64,000 nt of DNA, taken from the NCBI RefSeq assembly GCF_014302995.1, contig NZ_CP060295.1, positions 3,153,501 to 3,217,500 of the forward strand, written 5' to 3'. Both the position numbers and the translations under genes were made by a program. The notes beneath the pieces are model-generated. The model made no database searches. It saw nothing but the letters and a program-made list of their open reading frames with translations, and was not told where the DNA came from. This stretch comes from Variovorax sp. PAMC26660 (GTDB lineage Bacteria > Pseudomonadota > Gammaproteobacteria > Burkholderiales > Burkholderiaceae_C). This document shows positions 18,675 to 27,484 of this stretch, one piece after another (the first letter of the stretch is position 1; each line of letters starts with the position of its first letter).

Positions 18675-19739
18675 ATGCTCCCCCGACTCAAGCAACTGCT
18701 GGCAACTCTAGGCAGCTTCGTCGCAATCGCGGCAGCACTGTCCCTGCCGCTATCTGCCGTGGCGCAAGGAACCAACGCCGGAGCACCAGAAAAGAGCGCA
18801 ACCCCAGCCATCAAGTCGATCCGCTTCGGCGTACTGCCGCTCGGTGGCACCGTTGAATCGCGCGCCCTGTGGACGCCACTCATGGCCGACATGAGCCGCG
18901 CTCTCGGCATGCCCGTCGATGCCTACTCGGTGCCCTCATACGAAGAGTTAGACCGCGCCATCGGCCGCGACGAAATCGACATGGCCTTTCTCTCCGCCAA
19001 GATGGCACTCGACGCCGTCATGCAGCGGCGAATGAAAGTGGTGGCGCAGATCGCGCGGCGCCCCGGCATGCCCGAGCACCGCGCCGTGCTGCTGATGCGC
19101 AAGGCAGGCCCCCTCAACACCCTCGAAGGCATGCTCGCCCAGCCCGAAGGCTGGCGGCTCGCGCGTGGCGACAGCCGCTCGGTCACGGGCTTCATCGTGC
19201 CGCAGAGCGAACTGTTCCTGCCGCACAACATCGAGATGGAGACGCGCTTTCGCAGCGAGTTCGTCGGCACCCATCAAGCCACCGCGCTCGCCGTGGCGAA
19301 CGGCGACGCCGATGTGGCGACCAACAACACCACCGACCTCGAACGCTTCCGGCAGCAGTTCCCGGTCGAGGCCGGGCGACTGCAGGTGGTCTGGCAATCC
19401 GATCCGCCGCCCGGCGCCCCGATGGTGGTGCGGCGCGACTACCCGCCCGAGTTCCAGGCGCGTCTGCAGGGCTTCCTGACCGGCTACGGCAAAGGCAAGG
19501 GCGCGCGCGCCGACGCCGAACGCAAAGTGCTGGAGACCTTGCGCGCCGCCTACGGCTATGCCGTGGCCGACGACAGCGCGCTGCTGCCCGAGGCGAAGCT
19601 CGAATACCAGCTCGGCAAGCAGCGGGCCATGGCCGCCTCGTGGGTCAACGAGGCGGCGCGCGAGCAACGGCTGCAGCGCATCGAGAAGACCTACAACGAG
19701 CAGGTCGAGACCTTGCGCGCGCTGGCTGCCGGGCGCTGA
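18675..19739 (+). CDS. PhnD-like binding protein, copy 2
   Basis: A 354-residue paralogue of the protein at 17188, with a signal peptide ending near SAVAQG and the same opening IRFGVLPLGG. Shared blocks include the region around PSYEELDRAIGRDEIDMAFL, the SVTGFIVPQSELFLP segment and the HQATALAVANGDADVATNN stretch. The ATG at 18675 is chosen because it begins the signal peptide; upstream in-frame codons lie in the repeat. The first ~150 bp are A+C-rich, unlike the rest of the gene. Two tandem copies with diverged ligand residues could widen the sensing range of the divergent kinase, which is inference. Confidence 0.82.
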   Translation: MLPRLKQLLATLGSFVAIAAALSLPLSAVAQGTNAGAPEKSATPAIKSIRFGVLPLGGTVESRALWTPLMADMSRALGMPVDAYSVPSYEELDRAIGRDEIDMAFLSAKMALDAVMQRRMKVVAQIARRPGMPEHRAVLLMRKAGPLNTLEGMLAQPEGWRLARGDSRSVTGFIVPQSELFLPHNIEMETRFRSEFVGTHQATALAVANGDADVATNNTTDLERFRQQFPVEAGRLQVVWQSDPPPGAPMVVRRDYPPEFQARLQGFLTGYGKGKGARADAERKVLETLRAAYGYAVADDSALLPEAKLEYQLGKQRAMAASWVNEAAREQRLQRIEKTYNEQVETLRALAAGR

Positions 19740-19779
19740 GCGGCTGCATCTACTCCCTTCGCCGTACCTCCAAACCACC

Positions 19780-19813
19780 CCGCCTAGACCATTAGGCGGA
19801 TTTGCCATCCGCC
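19780..19813 (+). promoter_or_regulatory. Mutually exclusive hairpins in the tssK leader
   Basis: Between the PhnD-like gene and tssK, CCGCCTA (19780-19786) can pair with TAGGCGG (19793-19799). The overlapping GGCGGA (19795-19800) can instead pair with TCCGCC (19808-19813). Only one stem can form at a time, as in an attenuator. There is no T-run, so a terminator function is uncertain, and no ligand domain is visible. The ATG of tssK lies 57 bp downstream. Confidence 0.35.
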
Positions 19814-19870
19814 CTGCGCGCCGGAAACTTCGCATTTCTTTCAGGCACCCTTGCCGTTGACGGAGTGCGG

Positions 19871-21202
19871 ATGAGTTGGCGAACAAAAGTGGTCTGGAGC
19901 GAGGGGATGCTGTTGCAGCCTCAGCACCTGCAGCAAAGCGAGCGCCATGCCGACCATGCGCGGCATGTGCTGTTGCGCACGACCACCCCCTACGCCTGGG
20001 GCTTTGCCGAGCTGGAGATCGACGCGGCCGCGCTCACGCTGGGCAAGCTCGCGCTGGTGCGCGCGGTCGGCGTGTTCGGCGACGGCACGGTGTTCGACAT
20101 GCCGGCGGTCGATCCGCTGCCCGAGCCCATCGACATTCCATCCACCATGCGCGACGAAGCCGTGGTGCTGGCGCTGCCCTTGCGCCGCGCCGGTGCGCGC
20201 GAGGCCGATGCCGAAGACTATGAAGAGCTGGTGCGCCACCGCGTGCTCGAATCCGAAGTGCCCGACTCCAACACCGCCGGCGAGCGCACGGCGATGCTGC
20301 AACTGGGGCAGCTCCACACGCGCCTGATGCGCGCCGGCGAAGCCACCGACGCCTGGACCACGCTGGGCGTGGCGCGCGTGGTCGAGCGCCGCGTCGACAA
20401 CCAGGTGCAGCTCGAACGCGCGATGCTGCCGCCGCTGCTCGATGTGGCGGGGCACGCCGTCATTCGCGCATGGCTCGACGAACTGCTGGGCCTGTTGCGC
20501 CAGCGCGGCGAAGCGCTCGCCGGCCGCATGACGCAGGGCGGCACCGGCGGCGTGGCCGAGATCGCCGACTTCATGCTGCTGCAGGCGGTCAATCGCAACG
20601 AGGCCATCTTCGCGCACCTCGCCAAGACCGCGCTGCTGCATCCGCAGCACTTCTTCGAGCATGCGCTCGGGCTGGCCGGCGATCTGGCGAGCTTTCGCGA
20701 CTCGCGCCGCGTGGCGCGCTTCGGCCCCTACATCCACGACGACCTGGCGCTGAGCTTCCGCCCGGTGATGGACGATCTGCGCCGCAGCCTGTCGATGGTG
20801 TTCGAGCAGTCGGCCATCCGCATCGAACTGCACGACCGCAAGCACGGCGTGCGCGTGGCGGTGGTGGCCGACGTGGAGTTGCAGCGCAACGCGACCTTCG
20901 TGCTGGCGGTCAATGCGCACATGCCAAGCGAAGCCTTGCGCGCGCGCTTTCCCACGCAGGTGAAGATCGGCCCGGTCGAGCGCATCCGCGACCTCGTGAA
21001 CCTCGCGCTGCCCGGCGTCACGCTGACGCCGATGCCGGTGGCGCCGCGCCAGATTCCCTTCCACTCGGGCGCCAACTACTTCGAGCTCGAAACGCGCAAC
21101 AGCGACCTGTGGCGGCAGCTCGAACAGTCCGGTGGCATCGCAATGCACATCGCCGGCGATTTCCCGGGCCTCGACCTCGCGTTCTGGGCCATTCGTTCCT
21201 AG
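19871..21202 (+). CDS. tssK: T6SS baseplate subunit TssK
   Basis: A 443-residue cytoplasmic protein of the TssK family. The N-terminus carries the hallmark VVWSEGMLLQPQHLQQSER, which begins the shoulder domain. The C-terminal head includes the PFHSGANYFELE region and ends in AFWAIRS. TssK is a trimer that joins the TssEFG wedge to the TssLM membrane complex. The ATG at 19871 gives the conserved MSWRTKVVW start; an in-frame ATG at 19802 would add residues not seen in the family. It heads the forward-strand T6SS genes, 31 bp upstream of tssL. The length is typical. Confidence 0.95.
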   Translation: MSWRTKVVWSEGMLLQPQHLQQSERHADHARHVLLRTTTPYAWGFAELEIDAAALTLGKLALVRAVGVFGDGTVFDMPAVDPLPEPIDIPSTMRDEAVVLALPLRRAGAREADAEDYEELVRHRVLESEVPDSNTAGERTAMLQLGQLHTRLMRAGEATDAWTTLGVARVVERRVDNQVQLERAMLPPLLDVAGHAVIRAWLDELLGLLRQRGEALAGRMTQGGTGGVAEIADFMLLQAVNRNEAIFAHLAKTALLHPQHFFEHALGLAGDLASFRDSRRVARFGPYIHDDLALSFRPVMDDLRRSLSMVFEQSAIRIELHDRKHGVRVAVVADVELQRNATFVLAVNAHMPSEALRARFPTQVKIGPVERIRDLVNLALPGVTLTPMPVAPRQIPFHSGANYFELETRNSDLWRQLEQSGGIAMHIAGDFPGLDLAFWAIRS

Positions 21203-21233
21203 CCCCATGGGCTGACGGAAACGGAACACCATC

Positions 21234-22586
21234 ATGAGCACCCCTCCGGACCCCTTTGCCGCCTTCGAATCGGAACGCACGGTCATCAAGCCCAAGCCGC
21301 GCACGCCGGGCGGCACGCCACCGGCGCCCGCGCCCGCACAGTTCTTCGGCGGTCCCGATCCGACGCCGGCCGCCGAGGTCGGCGAGCTGGGCCTGCTCAA
21401 TCCGCTCGTGTCTGCCGCGGGCAAGCTGCTGGTGCTGATCGGCAAGCTGCGCAACCTCGCGCAACCGCCGAACGTGCCGGCGCTGCGTGCGTCCACCGCC
21501 GATGCCGTCAACCAGTTCGATGCCGGCGCGCGCCGCGCCGGTGTCAGCAACGAATCGGTGTTGGCCGCGCGCTATGTGCTGTGCACCGCGCTCGACGAGG
21601 CCGTGGCCAACACGCCCTGGGGCGTGCAGGCCGGCTGGAACAAGCAAAGCCTGCTGGTGCAGTTCCACAACGAGACCTGGGGCGGCGAGAAGGTGTTCCA
21701 GCTGCTGGCCAAGCTCGCGCAGGACGTGCCCACGCACCGGCAGTTGCTGGAGCTGATCTACAGCGTGCTCGCCCTCGGCTTCGAGGGCCGCTACCGCGTG
21801 GTCGACAACGGCCGTGCGCAGCTCGACTCGGTGCGCCAGCGCCTGGCCGACCTGATCGCCAAAGACCGGCCGCCGCTCGAAGCCGAACTCTCGCCGCACT
21901 GGCGCGGGCAGGGCGCGGGCACGGTGCGGCTGCGCGAATCGCTGCCGCTGTGGGTCTTCGCGGCGGGCTTTGCGCTGCTGCTCGCGCTCGCGTGGTTCGG
22001 CCTGCGGCTCACGCTCAACTACCGCTCCGACACCACCTACTCGGCGGTGTCCGGCTTGCGCGTGCCCAACCTGCAGATCGCGCCGCCGGCTGCGCCGGCC
22101 AAGTCGCCGCGGCTCGCGCGTTTTCTCGAACCCGAGATCAAGCAGGGCCTGGTGACGGTGACCGATGAAGCCGACCGCAGTGTGGTGCGCCTGCGCGGCG
22201 ATTCCTTCTTCGGCTCCGGCAGCGCCGAGCCGATGGCCTCTTCGCTGCCGGTGCTGCGCCGCATCGGCCAGGCGCTGGCCGAGGTGAAGGGCGATGTGCT
22301 CATCACCGGCCATTCCGACAACCAGCCGATCCGCTCGCTGCGCTATCCGTCGAACTGGCATCTGTCGGCCGCGCGCGCCGATGCGGTAAAGGGCGCGCTG
22401 ACCACACTGGTCGACCCGGCGCGCATGCGCTCCGACGGCAAGGCCGACGCCGAACCGGTGGCGCCCAACGACACGCCGGCCAACCGCGCGCGCAACCGCC
22501 GCGTCGACATCGTGCTGCTGACCGAGCCCGACCGTGTCGCCGCTGCGGCTGCCTCGGCTGCTCCCGTCCCCGGAGCAACGAAATGA
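21234..22586 (+). CDS. tssL: T6SS membrane protein TssL (DotU) with OmpA-like domain
   Basis: A 450-residue extended TssL. Residues 1-45 are a Pro-rich lead. Residues about 50-210 are the cytoplasmic DotU domain (ARYVLCTALDEAVANTPWG, LGFEGRYRV). One transmembrane helix follows at about 240-262. The periplasmic part (300-445) is an OmpA-type peptidoglycan-binding domain with ITGHSDNQPI and NRRVDIVLL. In this variety the anchor to the cell wall is built into TssL itself rather than supplied by a separate TagL. The stop overlaps the start of tssM by four bases (ATGA). A second, quite different TssL-like gene lies at 59709. Confidence 0.95.
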   Translation: MSTPPDPFAAFESERTVIKPKPRTPGGTPPAPAPAQFFGGPDPTPAAEVGELGLLNPLVSAAGKLLVLIGKLRNLAQPPNVPALRASTADAVNQFDAGARRAGVSNESVLAARYVLCTALDEAVANTPWGVQAGWNKQSLLVQFHNETWGGEKVFQLLAKLAQDVPTHRQLLELIYSVLALGFEGRYRVVDNGRAQLDSVRQRLADLIAKDRPPLEAELSPHWRGQGAGTVRLRESLPLWVFAAGFALLLALAWFGLRLTLNYRSDTTYSAVSGLRVPNLQIAPPAAPAKSPRLARFLEPEIKQGLVTVTDEADRSVVRLRGDSFFGSGSAEPMASSLPVLRRIGQALAEVKGDVLITGHSDNQPIRSLRYPSNWHLSAARADAVKGALTTLVDPARMRSDGKADAEPVAPNDTPANRARNRRVDIVLLTEPDRVAAAAASAAPVPGATK

Positions 22587-25500
22587 TCAAGAAAATCTTC
22601 GGCTTCCTGTTCAGCCCGCTGCTGCTGACCCTGCTGGCGCTGATCGTCGTCGCGCTGCTGATCTGGTGGATCGGCCCGCTGGTGAAGATCGGCGCGCTGG
22701 TGCCGCTCGAAAGCGAAATGGTGCGCGCCATCGTCATCGGCGTGATCGTGCTGATCGTCGTGCTGCGCGCGTTGTATCGCCGCTGGCGCGCGCGCCGTGC
22801 GAGCCAGCACCTGACCGATGGGCTCATGAAGGCGCCGGCCGCCAAGACCGATGCGCCCGTCAACGGCGAGCAGAAGATCCTCGACACCCGCTTCAGCGAA
22901 GCCGTTGCCACGCTCAAGCAGATGCGCCTGCATGCCGCCGGCAAGAAGCCCGGCTGGCGCGACTGGATGTCGATCTCGGGTGGCAGCTACCTGTACGACC
23001 TGCCGTGGTACGTGTTCATCGGCGCGCCGGGCGCGGGCAAGACCACCGCACTGGTCAACTCGGGCTTGAGCTTTCCGCTGGCCGAGAAGTTCGGCCCCGG
23101 CGCCATTCGCGGCGTGGGCGGCACGCGCAACTGCGACTGGTGGTTCACCGACGAGGCCGTGCTCATCGACACCGCCGGCCGCTACACCACGCAGGACAGC
23201 CACCAGTCGGAAGACAAGAGCGCGTGGGAAGGCTTCCTGGGCCTGTTGAAGAAGGCGCGCCCGCGCCGCCCGCTCAACGGCGTGTTCCTCACCGTCAGCG
23301 TGGCCGACCTGCTGAGCCAGGGCCCCGAGGCGCGCACGCAGCTCGCGGCCTCGATCCGCGCGCGCCTGCTCGAACTCGACGGCAAGCTCACCACACGCCT
23401 GCCGGTGTACGTGCTCGTCACCAAGAGCGACCTGCTGTATGGCTTTACCGACTACTTCGACGACCTCGGCAAGGAGCAGCGCGCGCAAGTCTTCGGCTTC
23501 ACGCTGCCGCCCGAAGAAGTCGTGCAGGTCGATGAAAAGGGCATGTCGGCCGCGTTCCAGCGCGAGTTCGCGTTGCTGCACAACCGCATCAACGACGGGC
23601 TGATCGCACGCATGCAGCGCGAGACCGATGGCACGCGCCGCGCGGCGATCTTCGGTTTTCCGGCGCAGTTCGGCTCCATCGGCTCGCTGCTGTCCGACCT
23701 GCTCGACCAGGTGTTCACCGGCTCGCGCTTCGCGCAGCCGCCGTGGGTGCGCGGCGTGTACTTCACCAGCGGCACGCAGGAAGGCAGCCCGATCGACCGC
23801 GTGATGGGCAGCCTGTCGCGCAGCTTCGGCATCGAGCGCGCGATGCTCGCGCCGCAAAAGAGCAGCGGTCGCAGCTACTTCCTCACATCGTTGCTGCGCG
23901 ACGTGGTGTTCCCCGAGCAGCGCCTCGCGGGCGCCGACGTGAAGCTGGAGCGCCGCCGCCACACGCTGCGCGTGATCGGCGTCACCGCGATGACGCTCGT
24001 CACCGTCGGCCTGCTCGCAGCCTGGGGCTACAGCACGCTGCAGAACATGAACTACCTGAAGTCGGTCGAGGCCCGCGTCGCGCCCGCGCAGCAGACCCTG
24101 GCTGCGCTGCCGGCGCGCGTGCAGAACCTGGTCGAGGTCGCGCCCGTGCTGCAGGGCCTGCGCGACATCTGGAAGACGCCCGACAACCACCAGGGCGACG
24201 AGCCGCTGTCGATGACGCTGGGCCTCTACCAGGGCGACAAGCTCGATGCGGCCGCCATGCTCACGCACCAGCGCGCGCTCAACGACGCCTTCCTGCCGCA
24301 GATCGCCAAGCGCATCGAAGACCAGTTGCGCACCGCGCAGAAAGACAACCTGGAGTACACCTACGAGGCGCTCAAGAGCTACCTGATGCTCTACCAGCCC
24401 GAGCACTTCGATGCGGAGGCGCTCAAGGCCTGGATCACGCTCGACTGGTCGCGCAGCCTGGACCGCGGCATTCCCGAAGACCAGCGCAAGGCACTCGAAG
24501 ACCAGCTCGACGTGCTCATCGCCCAAGGTCCGCCGCGCTCGCCGCTGAAGATGGACGAAAACCTGGTGCGCAGCGTGCGCGCCGTGCTCGCGAGCTATCC
24601 GCTGGAGCAGCGCGTGTTCAGCCGCCTCAAGCGCCAGCGCGCCAGCAAGGACATCCCGGGCTTCAGCGTGGCCACGGCCACCGGTCCTTCGGGACCGCTG
24701 GTGTTCGAGCGCATCAGCGGCAAGCCGTTGACCGAAGGCGTGCCGGGCATGTTCACCTACGACGGCTATCACAAGCGCTTCCAGAACGAAGTGACCGTGC
24801 TCACCGGCCTGCTGGCGGCCGAAGACCCGTGGGTGCTCGGGCAGGACCGCAACACCGCCGACCGCCTGCGCGACGTGGCCGCGCTCGGCGCGCTCACCGA
24901 TCGCGTGCGTCGCCTTTATCTGGAGGAGTACGTCAAGCAGTGGGAAGCACTGCTTGCCGACGTGCGCCTGATCCGCGCCAACGGGTTGGAGAAGAACATC
25001 GAGACCGCGCGCATCCTCTCGGGCGTCGATTCGCCGCTGGCCAACTTCTTGCGCGCGGTGGTGAAACAGACCACGCTGATCCCGCAAGGCGAAGCCGGCA
25101 AGGACGTGGTCAGCAAGGCCGCCGAGTCCGTGCGCAACACCCGCAAGGGCCTGGAAGACCTGTTCGGCGGCGACCCTGGCAAGCAGGTGGCGCCGGGCAA
25201 GCGCATCGAGAGCATCGTGGACGACCGCTTCGAGCCGCTGCGCCGCCTCGTCACCGCCGGCGGCCCCAACCAGCCTGCGCCCATCGACGATGCGCTCAAG
25301 CTCTTCAACGAGGTGTACGTGTATCTCAACGCCGTCGACACGGCGGTCAAGGGCCGCACCTCGCCGCCACCCGGTGACGTGGCGGGCAAGCTCAAGTCCG
25401 ACGCCGGCCGCCTGCCAGAGCCCGTGCGCACCATGGTCGAGAACCTGAGTCAGTCGGGCGCGGCGCAGGCCCAGGTGGCCGAGCGTGGCAATCTGAGCCA

Positions 25501-26185
25501 GGACCTGCGTCCCGTGGCCGAGTTCTGCGCGCGCGCCATTGCCGGCCGTTATCCCTTCGTGCCCGGCAGCAAGCGCGACGTGCTGCCCGAAGACTTCGGC
25601 CAGATGTTCGGCCCCGGTGGCCTGATGGACGACTTCTTCCAGAAGCGCCTGGCCGCGCTGGTCGACACCAGCACGCGGCCGTGGCGCTACAAGCCCGTGG
25701 CCGAACGCGGGGCCATCACCACGCAGGCGCTGGCGCAGTTCGAGCGCGCCGCGCGCATCAAGGACATCTTCTTTCGCGCTGGCGGCCGCAGCCCGTCGAT
25801 GCGGCTGGACTTCAAGCCGGTGGAGATGGACGCGGGCATCACGCAGTTCATCCTCGACGTCGATGGCCAGCTCGTGAAGTACGCGCACGGCCCCGTGGTG
25901 CCGATGGCCGTGCAGTGGCCGGGTCCGAAGGGCAGCAACCAGGTGCGCATCCAGGTCAGCCCGCCGTCGACCACCGGCAGCTCGGGCTCGGCGGTCGATG
26001 GGCCGTGGGCGCTGTTCCGTGCGCTCGACGATGGCCAGCTCGAAGCGGGCGACGCGCCCGAGAAGTTCTTCATCACCTTCCAGATCGGCGCGCGCAAGAC
26101 GCGTTTCGAAGTGACGACGAACAGCGTGCAGCATCCGATCCGGCTGCGTGAGCTGCGGGAGTTTTCCTGCCCGGAGGGGTTGTGA
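22583..26185 (+). CDS. tssM: T6SS membrane-spanning protein TssM (IcmF)
   Basis: A 1,200-residue inner-membrane protein. Two N-terminal helices (about 8-30 and 48-63) are followed by a cytoplasmic NTPase-like domain with an intact Walker A, GAPGAGKT (147-154, Lys153). A third helix near 468-487 leads into a long periplasmic region (IcmF-related) that ends in a beta-rich C-terminal domain (MRLDFKPVEMDAGITQF). TssM forms the trans-envelope channel with TssL and TssJ. It is coupled at its start with tssL (ATGA) and at its end with tagF (GTGA). Length and order are standard for a functional TssM. Confidence 0.95.
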   Translation: MIKKIFGFLFSPLLLTLLALIVVALLIWWIGPLVKIGALVPLESEMVRAIVIGVIVLIVVLRALYRRWRARRASQHLTDGLMKAPAAKTDAPVNGEQKILDTRFSEAVATLKQMRLHAAGKKPGWRDWMSISGGSYLYDLPWYVFIGAPGAGKTTALVNSGLSFPLAEKFGPGAIRGVGGTRNCDWWFTDEAVLIDTAGRYTTQDSHQSEDKSAWEGFLGLLKKARPRRPLNGVFLTVSVADLLSQGPEARTQLAASIRARLLELDGKLTTRLPVYVLVTKSDLLYGFTDYFDDLGKEQRAQVFGFTLPPEEVVQVDEKGMSAAFQREFALLHNRINDGLIARMQRETDGTRRAAIFGFPAQFGSIGSLLSDLLDQVFTGSRFAQPPWVRGVYFTSGTQEGSPIDRVMGSLSRSFGIERAMLAPQKSSGRSYFLTSLLRDVVFPEQRLAGADVKLERRRHTLRVIGVTAMTLVTVGLLAAWGYSTLQNMNYLKSVEARVAPAQQTLAALPARVQNLVEVAPVLQGLRDIWKTPDNHQGDEPLSMTLGLYQGDKLDAAAMLTHQRALNDAFLPQIAKRIEDQLRTAQKDNLEYTYEALKSYLMLYQPEHFDAEALKAWITLDWSRSLDRGIPEDQRKALEDQLDVLIAQGPPRSPLKMDENLVRSVRAVLASYPLEQRVFSRLKRQRASKDIPGFSVATATGPSGPLVFERISGKPLTEGVPGMFTYDGYHKRFQNEVTVLTGLLAAEDPWVLGQDRNTADRLRDVAALGALTDRVRRLYLEEYVKQWEALLADVRLIRANGLEKNIETARILSGVDSPLANFLRAVVKQTTLIPQGEAGKDVVSKAAESVRNTRKGLEDLFGGDPGKQVAPGKRIESIVDDRFEPLRRLVTAGGPNQPAPIDDALKLFNEVYVYLNAVDTAVKGRTSPPPGDVAGKLKSDAGRLPEPVRTMVENLSQSGAAQAQVAERGNLSQDLRPVAEFCARAIAGRYPFVPGSKRDVLPEDFGQMFGPGGLMDDFFQKRLAALVDTSTRPWRYKPVAERGAITTQALAQFERAARIKDIFFRAGGRSPSMRLDFKPVEMDAGITQFILDVDGQLVKYAHGPVVPMAVQWPGPKGSNQVRIQVSPPSTTGSSGSAVDGPWALFRALDDGQLEAGDAPEKFFITFQIGARKTRFEVTTNSVQHPIRLRELREFSCPEGL

Positions 26186-26817
26186 GCGTTGCCTCTGCTT
26201 CTTCTTGCGTTTTTGCTTCGGCCGAATTGCCGGGGTGGTTCGGCAAGCTGCCGGGCATGGGGGACTTTGCGCATCGGCGATTGCCTGAATCGTTTCGCGC
26301 CGTGTGGGATGCATGGCTGCAACGCGGGTTGGCGCGGCTGCGGGACCGGCATGCGGACTGGACTTCGCATTACCTCGAAGCGCCGATCTGGTGCTTTGCG
26401 CTGGGGGCGCAGGTGGCGGGCGAGCGGCGATGGATCGGGGTGTTGATGCCTTCTGTGGATGGGGTGGGGCGGTACTTTCCGTTCACGCTGGCTGTCGAGC
26501 TGGATGACGGTGTTGCGGATCGGCTGGAAGGGGAAGCGCTGGGTGCCGCGTTGCACTGGTGGGCGTTGGGGACGCAGGCTGCGTTGGAAGGGCTTGATGG
26601 GGATTTGGATGCGCTGAGGTTTGATGCGGTGCTGGGGCGGTTGTTTGTTGCTGCTGCCGCTGGTGCGAGCGGCGTTGTTGCATCGCTTGAACTGCCGGGG
26701 GCGGGGGCTTCGTTGTGGTTGGGGGATCCGGCTGTTGAAGGCGGGGTTCGGATGACTGTTGCTGGATTGCCGGTTGATGGGCAATTCGAGGCTTTGTTTC
26801 TCGGGGGCGGGGAATGA
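26182..26817 (+). CDS. tagF: T6SS-associated protein TagF
   Basis: A 211-residue TagF homologue, recognised by its N-terminal signature LPGWFGKLPGMGDFAHRRLPESF. In other bacteria TagF is a post-translational repressor of T6SS assembly, relieved by the threonine kinase pathway or acting independently of it. The GTG at 26182 overlaps the tssM stop (GTGA). Base use is strikingly unlike tssM: codons end in G and T (GTT, TTG, GGG), and 88 of 120 bases from 26701 to 26820 are G or T by hand count. The neighbouring 614 bp palindrome lies on the other side of the stop. The reading frame is intact, so the gene looks functional. Confidence 0.9.
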   Translation: MSVASASSCVFASAELPGWFGKLPGMGDFAHRRLPESFRAVWDAWLQRGLARLRDRHADWTSHYLEAPIWCFALGAQVAGERRWIGVLMPSVDGVGRYFPFTLAVELDDGVADRLEGEALGAALHWWALGTQAALEGLDGDLDALRFDAVLGRLFVAAAAGASGVVASLELPGAGASLWLGDPAVEGGVRMTVAGLPVDGQFEALFLGGGE

Positions 26818-26835
26818 CGGGGGCTATTCGTTTTG

Positions 26836-27449
26836 CTTTCCGAGGCCGGGTCTCGGCCCGGCGGCCGACCTACTTTTCTTTGCTTCGCCAAAGAAACGTA
26901 GGCAAAAGAAAGGCGACCCTGCTGTCTGCGTCCCTCCGCTTCGCTACGGGCAACCTGCGGTGCACGACGCCGGTGGGGGTCCGCAGAACTCGCTTCGCTC
27001 AGACAGCTGCGGCCCTGATCCCACCGGCGCCGAGCACCGCAGGCGCAGCCAGAAGGGCTTTGGAAACCACACGGGCCTTTGCTTCGCTCGGCCACCAAGG
27101 CACCGCGACGCTGCGCGCCGCAGTGCCTTGGGATGGCGCATCGAGTTCTACGTTGGCTGTGGGTTGTGCGTTTGGGTTGCGGGTTGCGCCCGGGCCGAGC
27201 GAAGCGACGGCCCGAGTTGTCTCCAACCCCCTCTGGCTGCGCCGAGGAGCGGAGCGTTTCGCGGATCAGGGCCGCAGTTGTTTGAGCGAAGCGAGTTCTG
27301 CGGACCCCGCGAAACGCGAGCACCGCAGGTTGCCCCGTAGCGAAGCGCAGGGGTCGCAGACAGTGGGGTCGCCTTTCTTTTGCCTACGTTTCTTTGGCGA
27401 AGCAAAGAAAAGTAGGTCGCCTGCCGGGGCGAGACCCGGCCTCGGAAAG
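26836..27449. repeat. 614 bp nested palindrome
   Basis: The whole gap between tagF and the kinase gene (26818-27484) is one imperfect inverted repeat. The outermost arms CTTTCCGAGGCCGGGTCTCG and its complement end at 26836 and 27449. Further in, GGTCCGCAGAACTCGCTTCG near 26977 pairs with its complement near 27284-27306, and GCGCAGCCAGAAGGG near 27043 pairs with a diverged partner near 27229-27243. Small stems such as TTTGCTTCG-CCAAAGAAA lie within the arms. No reading frame across it looks coding. It can fold into a very long hairpin in mRNA or a cruciform in DNA, and it separates the tssKLM-tagF unit from the kinase unit. Confidence 0.9.
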
Positions 27450-27484
27450 AAAACCCAAAGCGCAGATCAAAAAGGAGCCAGTCA

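Noticed and set aside
22343..26314. Open frame of about 1,320 codons on the reverse strand opposite tssM
   Set aside because: It is the antisense shadow of tssM and its neighbours. High G+C keeps stops rare, and the translation is His/Arg/Ala-rich without domain pattern or signal.
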